From: BOG-931 sp963761525
Lineage (GTDB): Bacteria > Pseudomonadota > Alphaproteobacteria > Rhizobiales > Xanthobacteraceae
Reading direction: 5' to 3'
Assembly: GCA_963761525.1 (NCBI GenBank)
Contig: CAVXHG010000002.1
Coordinates: 620,001-684,000 of the forward strand
DNA: 64,000 nt
Position numbers and translations under genes: made by a program. Shown piece after piece: positions 36,112 through 45,908 of the stretch. The first letter of the stretch is position 1; each line of letters opens with the position of its first letter. Below the pieces are notes generated by a model that did no database searches, was not told the DNA's origin, and saw only the letters and a program-made list of their open reading frames with translations.

Positions 36112-37077
36112 ATGTACAAGAAACCGCATTGTCCGGTCATCGCCATCGAGGAGCATTACTGGGACGAGGAGCTCGCCAAGACCTACACCGGCAGCGAAGC
36201 CGGCCGGCCGGGCGAGCAGCAGAAGCGGCTCTACGATTTCGACACGCTGCGCATCGCCGAGATGGATGCCGTCGGCATCGACATGCAGGTGCTTTCGCTC
36301 GGCGCGCCGTCGACCCAGAAGCTGCCGGCCGACACCGCCGTTGCGCTGACCAAGCGCGCCAACGATCGCCTCGCCGTGCAGGTGAAGAAAAACCCGAAGC
36401 GGCTCGCCGCCTTCGCCGCGCTGCCGACCGCGGTGCCGGAAGCCGCCGCCGACGAGCTCGAGCGCTGCGTCAAGGAGCACGGCTTCAAGGGCGCGATGAT
36501 GCACGGCCTCGCCAACGGCGAATTCCTCGACGGCAAGAAGTTCTGGCCGATCTACGCCCGCGCCGAAGCGCTCGACGTGCCGGTCTATTTCCATCCGTCG
36601 CTGCCGAACGCCGACGTGTCGCGGGTCTATTACGACGACTACATCAAGGATTTCCCGACCGTGGCGCGGCCGGCCTGGGGCTATACGGTGGAGACCGCGA
36701 CCACCGCGATCCGGCTCGCGCTCTCCGGCGTGTTCGAGAAACATCCGAAGCTGAAAGTCATCCTCGGCCATCTCGGCGAGACGCTGCCGTATCTGGTCTG
36801 GCGCATCGACCAGGCGCTCAAGCGCCCGGGCCAGAAATCGATGAGCTTCCGCGACATCTTCTGCGGCAACTATTACATCACGACGAGCGGCAACTTCTCC
36901 AATCCGGCGCTGCTGTGCTGCGTGATGGAAATGGGCGTCGATCATATCCTGTTCGCGGTGGACTGGCCGTTCGTCACGAACCCGCCGGCGATCGAATGGA
37001 TGGACACCGTGCCGCTCTCCGACGCCGACAAGGCCAAGATCCTCTCCGGCAACGCCCAGCGTTTGTTGAAGCTCTGA
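36112..37077 (+). CDS. Amidohydrolase family protein (decarboxylase-like)
   Basis: A 321-residue protein paralogous to the one at 10958. CPVIAIEEHYWDEELAKTY at the N-terminus, GAMMHGLANGEFLDGKKFWP, VYFHPSLPNADVSRVYYDDY, LKVILGHLGETLPYLVWRID and DHILFAVDWPFVTNPPAIEW (catalytic Asp) mark the ACMSD-like amidohydrolase-2 family. These enzymes decarboxylate or hydrolyse aromatic and related acids using a divalent metal. It stands alone, away from the catabolic block. Confidence 0.88.
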   Translation: MYKKPHCPVIAIEEHYWDEELAKTYTGSEAGRPGEQQKRLYDFDTLRIAEMDAVGIDMQVLSLGAPSTQKLPADTAVALTKRANDRLAVQVKKNPKRLAAFAALPTAVPEAAADELERCVKEHGFKGAMMHGLANGEFLDGKKFWPIYARAEALDVPVYFHPSLPNADVSRVYYDDYIKDFPTVARPAWGYTVETATTAIRLALSGVFEKHPKLKVILGHLGETLPYLVWRIDQALKRPGQKSMSFRDIFCGNYYITTSGNFSNPALLCCVMEMGVDHILFAVDWPFVTNPPAIEWMDTVPLSDADKAKILSGNAQRLLKL

Positions 37078-37110
37078 ATTCCTTCATCCGCCACCGCGTA
37101 GCGCAGCGAA

Positions 37111-37259
37111 GCGGGGGAGGGGGACCGCGCTCTTGCGCGGTGGAGGGGGCGCTTGCCTCAAGGTTTCTCCTGTCACTCCAGAATTTTCCTCACCGTCCAC
37201 GCCCCCTCCACCATGCTTCGCATGGTCCCCCTCCCCCGCTATCGCGGGGGCGGATGCAG
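37111..37259. repeat. Pair of inverted GC-rich intergenic repeats
   Basis: A unit at 37111-37160 (GGGGGAGGGGGACCGCG, GCGGTGGAGGGGGCG) and an inverted, diverged unit at 37201-37259 (GCCCCCTCCACC, TCCCCCTCCCCCGC) face each other across about 40 bases, able to form a very long hairpin. A third unit follows at 37684. Confidence 0.7.
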
Positions 37260-37274
37260 TTCGCTTCTGCAACC

Positions 37275-37655
37275 TCACCCGACCAACCCCCACGGCATCG
37301 TCTGCCGCGCCGCCCGCTCCGGCGCGCCGATATTGCGCGGCGTCGCCTCCAGCACCTTCTGCCGCGCGTTGAACTGTTCGGTATTCGACAGCTCCAGCCC
37401 ATGGCGTTTCAGACACGCAAGCGCATCGCCGGCGCAAACCCGCGCCTTGCGGCACGGCTTGTGCCCGCACCATGTCCAGAACGCGAACACCGAGCAGTAA
37501 TGCCGCCGCAGCGCTTTCACCTCGGCGCGATACCGCGTCTCATATTCCCGCGCCGACATCGCGCGCGGCAACCGCACCTCCAACGTCACGCCGCCGAGCT
37601 TCAACGGAAATGTCTTCACCGGCGTAGCCTTCACGGACGCGGACTTGGATTTCAT
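37275..37655 (-). CDS. Conserved hypothetical protein
   Basis: A 126-residue basic protein: MKSKSASVKATPVKTFPLKL, then EVRLPRAMSAREYETRYRAE and a cysteine-bearing centre (FAFWTWCGHKPCRKARVCAG). The four cysteines (CGHKPC, CAGDALAC) could bind metal. The ATG at 37655 is chosen because the upstream part of the frame lies in repeat sequence. I do not recognise the function. Confidence 0.65.
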   Translation of the reverse strand: MKSKSASVKATPVKTFPLKLGGVTLEVRLPRAMSAREYETRYRAEVKALRRHYCSVFAFWTWCGHKPCRKARVCAGDALACLKRHGLELSNTEQFNARQKVLEATPRNIGAPERAARQTMPWGLVG

Positions 37656-37683
37656 ATCTTTGTTTCTCCGAAGCGGCGCTCTC

Positions 37684-37751
37684 TGCATCCGCCCCCGCGA
37701 TAGCGGGGGAGGGGGACCGCGCCCTTGCGCGGTGGAGGGGGCGCTTGCCTC
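37684..37751. repeat. GC-rich intergenic repeat, third unit
   Basis: It repeats the unit of 37111-37160 almost exactly (GGGGGAGGGGGACCGCGC, then CTTGCGCGGTGGAGGGGG, CGCTTGCCTC) and adds a CCCCCGCGATAGCGGGGG hairpin at its left end. It lies upstream of the hypothetical gene at 37655. Confidence 0.75.
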
Positions 37752-37836
37752 GACGTATGAGCATCGCGTCTCCTCCTCTCCGGCAGTAACGAGCAAGTGT
37801 TTCCTGTTCTCGCGCGGCACTTTACGCGCGAGTACG

Positions 37837-38391
37837 TCAAGATCTCTGCTTGCTCCGTGCTTCTGAAGCTATTTGGCGCAACCTGTTTGCGATATCCGCC
37901 TTGCCGCCTGCCGGAGCGCCGGCGATTCCGGGTGTCCAGAAATCGTCCGGCAGTCTCGCAGAATAAGAAAGTGCGCTCGCTTCATCGCCCAATCGCGCGT
38001 AACAGTCGGCCTGATACAGCAGGCCAAAGACAGTGTCATCCGCCCATTGCTTGGGGTCGATGGCCTCGCCGCGGTCGAAATCCGCAAGCGCTTTCTTATA
38101 CTGGCCGAGATGCCGATGGACTTCTCCACGCGAGAGAAAGGAGATCGCGTGAGGCGCGGGCTCTAGTTCGATCGCTTTGCTGAGATCCTCAAGCGCCTTT
38201 CTTGGCTCGCCAATTCTCATCCATGCAAAATGGCGGCTAAAATAAGCGTCAGAATTTCCAGGATTCTTTTTAATCCACTCATTTACAATGCTGAGATAGC
38301 GCTGCGGATCTGCGCGTAGAATTTGGTGAAAAGCCAAGAGCTCTTCTGGCGTCGTCGGCTCTTTCGAGATTTCGTTCTTTTCGCTGATCAT
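37837..38391 (-). CDS. TPR-repeat protein
   Basis: A 184-residue protein with about three tetratricopeptide repeats (NSDAYFSRHFAWMRIGEPRK, HAISFLSRGEVHRHLGQYKK, VFGLLYQADCYARLGDEAS). There is no signal peptide, so it is probably cytoplasmic. The frame is open upstream to 38442, but the ATG at 38391 just follows the stop of the preceding gene, suggesting coupling. Base composition is somewhat lower in GC than the neighbours. Confidence 0.75.
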   Translation of the reverse strand: MISEKNEISKEPTTPEELLAFHQILRADPQRYLSIVNEWIKKNPGNSDAYFSRHFAWMRIGEPRKALEDLSKAIELEPAPHAISFLSRGEVHRHLGQYKKALADFDRGEAIDPKQWADDTVFGLLYQADCYARLGDEASALSYSARLPDDFWTPGIAGAPAGGKADIANRLRQIASEARSKQRS

Positions 38392-38395
38392 CGTA

Positions 38396-39193
38396 TCATG
38401 CCCCCGTGCTGTTGCCGCCGCAGTCTTCAGAGACTTGGCCAATAATGCACTGAGAGAGTGTTTTTCCCATTCCTCTGTAAGCGCCCCTTCCGAGCCACCC
38501 CTTTCGTACCAATTCCATACAGTACTCCGTTGCTTGAGCCCATTCTTCGACGCATTTGGGCCGCTCCAGGATAGGGATTCTGCGGAACGTGGAGCGGATT
38601 GATGTTTGGTGGGGCGAGCGGTACTGGCAAAATCTCGGATGGAGGCAACATTCCAGGAATTTCGATCGGCGCCGGAATAGTAAGCTGAACGGGGCTTGGC
38701 TTGACGTCAGAAGTGGCATTCACAGGATCATTGCCCGCGGTGTCTTTAGGGGCGAACTCTCCTCCGATCCCGCTAGGAGTTCCGCGAGGCCAGCGTGGAT
38801 GTTCGTCAGATTCCAATCTGCCTTAAGGAGGCCGCTGGAAAGCAACTTCCTCGCGGTTTCTTTATTGGACGCCACAGTGTTTGCCAGTGGCGGATCAGGG
38901 AGTTGCAAGTGAAGCATTGCCAGTTGAGCAAGGACCATATCGCCACGATCGAGCGCCCGCGCGATTGTAGCGAATCCACCGGCCTTAAGCTTGAATTCCA
39001 CAGGTACCCCGTACTGCTTACTCAAATCACGATTGATCTCGGACAGGCTGCGTACCGTCCATTTTTGATATCCGGCTGGGTCGCGCTGTTTTATCAAAAG
39101 AGCGACCTCGCCGACGAAGGCACCCTGCTCGCCACAATAGATGCCTCGCCCCGGAATTTCAGATAAAGCGAACGCTCTACCAATTTGCGTCAA
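38396..39193 (-). pseudogene. Hypothetical protein with GGEFAPKD motif, two compensating frameshifts
   Basis: Three frame segments join to about 265 residues. The first (from 39193) starts MTQIGRAFALSEIPGRGIYC and ends in a helical part (NKETARKLLSSGLLKADW). The second contains DEHPRWPRGTPSGIGGEFAP, a motif often seen in uncharacterised and phage-associated proteins. The third ends CVEEWAQATEYCMELVRKGW and GGNSTGA. One base is missing near 38805 and one is extra near 38575 (AATCCCTATCC), leaving the total length a multiple of three. Function is unknown. The TPR gene starts just after it. Confidence 0.65.
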
Positions 39194-39393
39194 TTTCGTC
39201 TCCTAATCGCTGAAACAAACCTCTCCCGTTCCCGCGCCTCAATTTTCGCGCGGGGGGCGTACGAACGGCTCTGAATCTCTCCCATCACGCGGAGAGCAAG
39301 AACGGCTTCCCTGTTTTCCGTCTCATCTTTCATAAAACGGAAAAGGGAAGCAGAACGCCGACAAGCCCGGTCGTACGTACCGCATCTTTTTAG

Positions 39394-39730
39394 GATGCGG
39401 CGACGCGTTGCTTGCGCAGCGCGCCTGCCCGTCGGCGTTCCACTCGCGGCTCTCGCCAGAGGGACGTTGGTCCCAAAGGCTCAGGTCCAGGCCAGGCTTC
39501 CTGGGACGTGGTTTCCGCGGGTGTTACCCGCGGTCTCCTGTCCCAGTCCAGTGGCAGCACCCCACGCACCGGTCGTAATGCCGGCGAGCATGATGCCCGA
39601 ACCCGCCCGAGAACGGAGTGTATGGCTCCGCCCGCGGGCGCCGCACCCGCTCCACCTTGGTTGAGTACCCTCGGCCGAAGGCGCCCTTAAGCGAGCGGGA
39701 TTTGGTGCTTAGAACTGAAATGGGGACTTT
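39394..39730 (+). ncRNA. Structured RNA-like repeat, copy 1
   Basis: About 337 bases shared with 40776-41130 in the same orientation. Conserved blocks are GGATGCGGCGACGC at the left, ACCGGTCGTAATGCCGGC in the middle, and a long right block (GGAGTGTATG, CTCCGCCCGC, CACCTTGGTTGAGTACCCTC, GGCGCCCTTAAGCGAG). Between them sequence diverges but pairing is kept: CTGGGAC/GTCCCAG (39501-39507 with 39540-39546), CCGCGGGT/ACCCGCGG around 39515-39533, GTGG/CCAC near 39551-39565, and CGGAG/CTCCG. No protein-coding signal matches a family. Strand is assigned by convention; transcription is not shown. Confidence 0.6.
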
Positions 39731-39867
39731 TGGCAATTGTTTAGTGATCATTCAATAAACGCAATAGTTTGAAGGAATAGAAAGGTCTTTGGACAAGACG
39801 AAATCTGCGGCAATCGCCGGAAAGATTCGCTGGTTCGGCAACGCCTTAGCAGGTCTCGCGTCGACGC

Positions 39868-40149
39868 TCAGGCCGCATTTCTTATTTTTAGTTGAACCGC
39901 AAGCCCGGCCCCTTCCGCCAGATTGATCAGCGCGTCGAGGCTGAACTTGTCGATACGCCCGCGCATGAGATCGTTCAGGCGCGGCTGCGTCAGGTCAAGG
40001 CGCTTTGCAGCCTCGGTCTGGTTCACCTTCCAGCCCTCGATTTTGCGCCGCACGGCGATCATCAGTTCCGAGCGTGCCCGCATATTGGCCGCCGCCGCCG
40101 GAGTATCTTCCAGCGCGTCCCACACGCTGCCGAATGTCTGCCGTGTCAT
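39868..40149 (-). CDS. XRE/HigA-type antitoxin
   Basis: A 93-residue helix-turn-helix protein. ARSELMIAVRRKIEGWKVNQ leads into TEAAKRLDLTQPRLNDLMRG, a clear HTH, then LDALINLAEGAGLAVQLKI. This is the HTH_37/HigA2 antitoxin layout: it neutralises the neighbouring toxin and probably represses the operon. The ATG at 40149 lies 4 bases after the toxin stop, so the order is toxin first, as in higBA. Confidence 0.88.
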   Translation of the reverse strand: MTRQTFGSVWDALEDTPAAAANMRARSELMIAVRRKIEGWKVNQTEAAKRLDLTQPRLNDLMRGRIDKFSLDALINLAEGAGLAVQLKIRNAA

Positions 40150-40153
40150 GTCT

Positions 40154-40474
40154 TTAGCCTTTCCGCAATTCGCGAAGCCGTTTTGCCGCAAGGTCGATGT
40201 CGTGTTTCGCCGTCCGCTGCGTTTTTTTCTGGAATGCGTTCAGGACCACAATGCGGTCGGCAAGCGTCGCCAGATAGATGACGCGGAACGCGCCGGAACG
40301 GTCGCGAATGCGCAACTCGCGCACGCCCGGTCCGATCGCCGGCATCGGTTTCCAGTCGTCAGGCGCGAGGCCGCGCTGAATTCGATCAAGCTGATAGCCT
40401 GCAGCCCGGCGCGCCGTTGACGGAAAGTCACGTAGTCGCGCCAGGGAGTCGCCTATGAATTCAACCGGCTTCAC
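40154..40474 (-). CDS. HigB/RelE-superfamily toxin (Gp49-like)
   Basis: A 106-residue protein: VEFIGDSLARLRDFPSTARR, AAGYQLDRIQRGLAPDDWKP, GVRELRIRDRSGAFRVIYLA and IVVLNAFQKKTQRTAKHDID. This is the phage-derived Gp49-like/HigB group of RelE-superfamily toxins, which cleave mRNA on the ribosome. It heads the toxin-antitoxin operon with the HTH antitoxin downstream. The pair sits between the two RNA-like repeats. Confidence 0.9.
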   Translation of the reverse strand: MKPVEFIGDSLARLRDFPSTARRAAGYQLDRIQRGLAPDDWKPMPAIGPGVRELRIRDRSGAFRVIYLATLADRIVVLNAFQKKTQRTAKHDIDLAAKRLRELRKG

Positions 40475-40517
40475 GCCGTCGTCTTATATCAAAACAAGTA
40501 TAATCAAGTCAACGGGG

Positions 40518-40643
40518 CTATTGGTGCGACAAGGTCGGCTTGGGCGCCGGTTTCGGCGGCGGCACCACCCTCGCGCCTGGACGGAAAAACCGGCCGCGTT
40601 CTGCTTTTGAAAAATCGTATTCGTCTTTCATATCGTCGGTCAT
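40518..40643 (-). CDS. 41-residue antitoxin-like small protein
   Basis: A short frame from the ATG at 40643 to the stop at 40518. It begins MTDDMKDEYDFSKAERGRFF and ends in a proline-rich tail (PPPKPAPKP). The MKDEYDFSKAERGxF motif is seen in small antitoxin-like proteins encoded beside toxins. It lies 43 bases upstream of the HigB-like gene on the same strand. No strong ribosome site is visible, so it may be a remnant. Confidence 0.6.
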   Translation of the reverse strand: MTDDMKDEYDFSKAERGRFFRPGARVVPPPKPAPKPTLSHQ

Positions 40644-40775
40644 GCCATCGGATATTCGCAATACGGCCGCGTCTCATTAACATCAGCTGGCGGATCAAAA
40701 CGATTTTGCACAACTCCGTTCAGACCTGAAAGGCCTTCTGCACTTCGCCGCCGAGGTGATTGATGACTCTCACGC

Positions 40776-41130
40776 GGATGCGGCGACGCACTGCTTGCGC
40801 AGCGCGCCCGCCTGTCGGCGTTCCGCCAGCGGCACTCGCTGCAGCGAACGAACGCCGCAGCTCAGCTCCAGTTCACGCACTTCCTGAGACGGAGCCACGC
40901 AGGACCGGGTATTACCCGGCCCCTGCCGTCTCCAGTGCAGCGGGGGAAGTCCCAGCCCCGCAGACCGGTCGTAATGCCGGCCGGACGTTTTGGCCCGGAG
41001 CCGCCCGGGAGCGGAGTGTATGTCTCCGCCCGCAGGCGCCGCACCCGCTCCACCTTGGTTGAGTACCCTCGGCCGAAGGCGCCCTTAAGCGAGTGGGATT
41101 TGTCGTTGGTAACATAAAGAGGGACTTATT
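40776..41130 (+). ncRNA. Structured RNA-like repeat, copy 2
   Basis: The second copy of the element at 39394. It has the same conserved blocks but different, still complementary stems: GAGACGG/CCGTCTC (40886-40892 with 40926-40932), CCGGGT/ACCCGG around 40905-40919, GCGGGG/CCCCGC near 40940-40962, and CGGAG/CTCCG near 41012-41028. Compensatory change in at least three stems is the main evidence that the folded RNA (or single-stranded DNA) is what is selected. It ends about 180 bases before the HNH nuclease gene. Confidence 0.62.
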
Positions 41131-41310
41131 GTCAGCATATCGGTGATAATTGAGACTCCGCAACAATTCCGGATGCTTAGTTTTGCGGGATGGCGCACAA
41201 AGCGCGCGGTAAAGATTCGCGACGTGGTCAGTCCGGTTGTGGCATGCCATTCTTGCTAGCGCCGATATCGTAACGACCTCGATCAGGCATTCGAACGTGC
41301 GCTCAAGGCA

Positions 41311-42211
41311 ATGAGCAAAGTCATTTTCACAACTAAAATTTCATCGAGCTACGATGATCGGCCGGAGGAATACTATCACTTCCCACGCACCTATCTTGCT
41401 CAGGCTCAGAGTGCAGTTGGAGATCACATAATTTACTATGAGCCACGTCGGTTAGGTCCTAAAGATTCAAGCCGCGGAGGAAAACAAGCATATTTTGCCA
41501 CGGCGAAAGTCGAAGAAATTATCGAGGATCATGGTCGGACTGATCATTTCTACGCAAAGATATCTGGATACTTGAGTTTTGATCGACCGGTACCGTTTGT
41601 TGAAGGTGCGACTTACTACGAGACTGCGCTTCGTAAGCCAGACGGCTCTACAAATAGAGGAGCTTTCGGGCGCGCTGTTCGGGTTATTCCTGAAATCGAA
41701 TTTGATCGAATTCTAGCAGCAGGGATTTGCTACGGAATTAGTACAGACTTCAAGCATACAACGCGCCTATTCAAGCGGCTTCGAGGAGCCCGTTCAATCT
41801 TATGAGAGACCGATAGTTGAACTTACGATTTCAAAGCCTTTTCGAGAGCGGGCGTTCATGCACGCTGTTCGAGGAGCCTATGACAATCGGTGCGCATTCA
41901 CCGGTCTTAAATTGATCAACGGAGGCGGTCGACCCGAGGTCCAAGCTGCACACATTAAAGCGGTCGCCGAAAGTGGACCGGACTCTATTCGAAATGGACT
42001 AGCACTTTCCGGCACGTTTCATTGGCTGTTTGATCGTGGTCTCTTATCCGTGGATGACGATCACAGAATTTTGGTCTCGGAGTTTAATGTTCCTGACCAA
42101 ATACGCGGGCTCTTGAATATGGGCGGAAAGATATTGGCGCCCAAAGAGCAAAGTTATTGGCCCCACCCTTACTACTTACGATACCACCGAGAGCATAAAT
42201 TTAAGGGATAG
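41311..42211 (+). pseudogene. HNH endonuclease (COG3440-like), frameshifted
   Basis: A protein of about 299 residues in two frames. The N-terminal part (KISSSYDDRPEEYYHFPRTY, GDHIIYYEPRRLGPKDSSRG, STNRGAFGRAVRVIPEIEFD) is the recognition-like domain typical of this family. The C-terminal HNH nuclease (AYDNRCAFTGLKLINGGGRP, EVQAAHIKAVAESGPDSIRN, GLALSGTFHWLFDRGLL) has the metal histidines. Dropping one base near 41770 joins the frames. Base composition is clearly AT-richer than flanking genes, pointing to recent acquisition. Probably a defence or restriction-type nuclease. Confidence 0.82.
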
Positions 42212-42212
42212 C

Positions 42213-42428
42213 TCACCAACCACCTATCCCTACTTCGCGCTTTGAAGTCAGATCGTATTTCAATCCGAACCACTCGACAAAGTCCTTGGACGTTTGGCCG
42301 CTGCTCCAATGGCTCTTAAGCCATTCGTCGTCCAAGCCCGCATCGTCCGTATCAATGCCGTAGATATCTGACATAACCGCGTCGGTTTCTTTCTTCCATC
42401 GTGAGAAGCTTTGATAAATTGGTGACAT
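42213..42428 (-). CDS. Small conserved hypothetical protein
   Basis: A 71-residue acidic protein: MSPIYQSFSRWKKETDAVMS, DIYGIDTDDAGLDDEWLKSH and DFVEWFGLKYDLTS. A recurring pattern (AGLDDxxLxxHWxSxxxxxxFVEWFGxKYDL) suggests a conserved family, but I cannot name a function. It is convergent with the HNH gene, the stops being 1 base apart, and shares its lower GC content. Confidence 0.65.
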   Translation of the reverse strand: MSPIYQSFSRWKKETDAVMSDIYGIDTDDAGLDDEWLKSHWSSGQTSKDFVEWFGLKYDLTSKREVGIGGW

Positions 42429-42678
42429 CGTTGGGTGCCTCCCCAGCCGTGATTCCCATGCTCGAAAAATCATATTGCCTTTCGTCCTGCCTCTTTTCCA
42501 GACCGCCCCCTCTTCCCATATTTCCTCTTGGCGGATCGCCTTCGGGGGTCTGCCGCGGGTGTCGGAAATCCTTGATTTACATCACAGAACTGCCACCCAA
42601 TCGTAGATAATGAAACCCAATGACGATGTCTCTATCCATGCCTTCGGGACGGGTGGGTCAGGCCGAGGGAAGAAGGAC

Positions 42679-45281
<2,603 letters not shown>

Positions 45282-45435
45282 ACTCTCCGCACTCGCGAGG
45301 GTGAGCTCGCTCGCCCTGCGAAGAGGTGGGGGAGCGCGGCGATCCTTCGAGCGTGGCAGTGACGTCAAGACTCGCGCCCCTTCCACCGTCTTGCTCGCGA
45401 TGGACCACTCCCCGCTACGCGGGGAGGATGCTGAT

Positions 45436-45804
45436 TTACCGCGGCTGCAACGGCGCCACGGTGGCGATTTCGTTGAGCCGCTCACGCACATGCTCGACGA
45501 AATAGCCCGCCGCCGATTTCGGCAGGCCGCGGACACCGAGCGGGTTGAGGCCGCCCGAGCTCTCGACGCTGATCGCATCCCAGAACAGTCCGCGGATGTG
45601 GATGACCTCGGCGACGTGCGACAGCGGCAAATGCTCGTCGGTGCGCCGCCACGGCGTCAGCCAGAACATCACGTTGTTGGTCGAGACACCCATGTGATCG
45701 GCGATCAGCCGCGCGGGAAAAAACAGCCGTGTCAGGTTGAAATGCCACAGCGCCCAGAATCGGGTGGAGGCCACTTCAATGCGGTCGGGGGCGGGTTGGA
45801 TCAC
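45436..45804 (-). CDS. Conserved hypothetical protein
   Basis: A 122-residue protein: RIEVASTRFWALWHFNLTRL, FFPARLIADHMGVSTNNVMF, PLSHVAEVIHIRGLFWDAIS and LPKSAAGYFVEHVRERLNEI. The strand-rich centre resembles a PH-like domain of the type used by YdbT/DUF304 proteins, but this is a weak impression. It has no signal peptide. Function unknown; convergent with clpB. Confidence 0.7.
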   Translation of the reverse strand: MIQPAPDRIEVASTRFWALWHFNLTRLFFPARLIADHMGVSTNNVMFWLTPWRRTDEHLPLSHVAEVIHIRGLFWDAISVESSGGLNPLGVRGLPKSAAGYFVEHVRERLNEIATVAPLQPR

Positions 45805-45824
45805 GTGTGGCCTCTTTCATCGCT

Positions 45825-45886
45825 CATTCCCGCGAAAGCGGGACAGCTCTGAGCGCTGGGTCCCCGCTTTCGCGGGGACGAGCGGT
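45825..45886. repeat. Palindromic repeat (TCCCGCGAAAGCGGGA family)
   Basis: TCATTCCCGCGAAAGCGGGA at the left and CCCCGCTTTCGCGGGGACGA at the right are inverted copies around about 20 bases. This is a widespread alphaproteobacterial intergenic hairpin. It lies between the M23 peptidase and the hypothetical gene. Confidence 0.78.
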
Positions 45887-45908
45887 GAGTGTGTCCACCG
45901 CAAGATAA

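Noticed and set aside
36108..37703. Plus-strand frame of 531 codons over the amidohydrolase
   Set aside because: It overlaps the amidohydrolase in another frame and runs into repeat DNA; no motif supports it.
39395..41062. Two small Arg/Pro-rich frames ending PHPLHLG within the repeat copies
   Set aside because: They lie inside the structured element; similarity follows from conserved nucleotides, while their middle parts differ and stems are preserved instead.
39394..42211. IscB/TnpB system with omega RNA
   Set aside because: The nearby HNH protein lacks a RuvC domain and matches the COG3440 restriction-like family, so no guide-RNA effector is present in the window.
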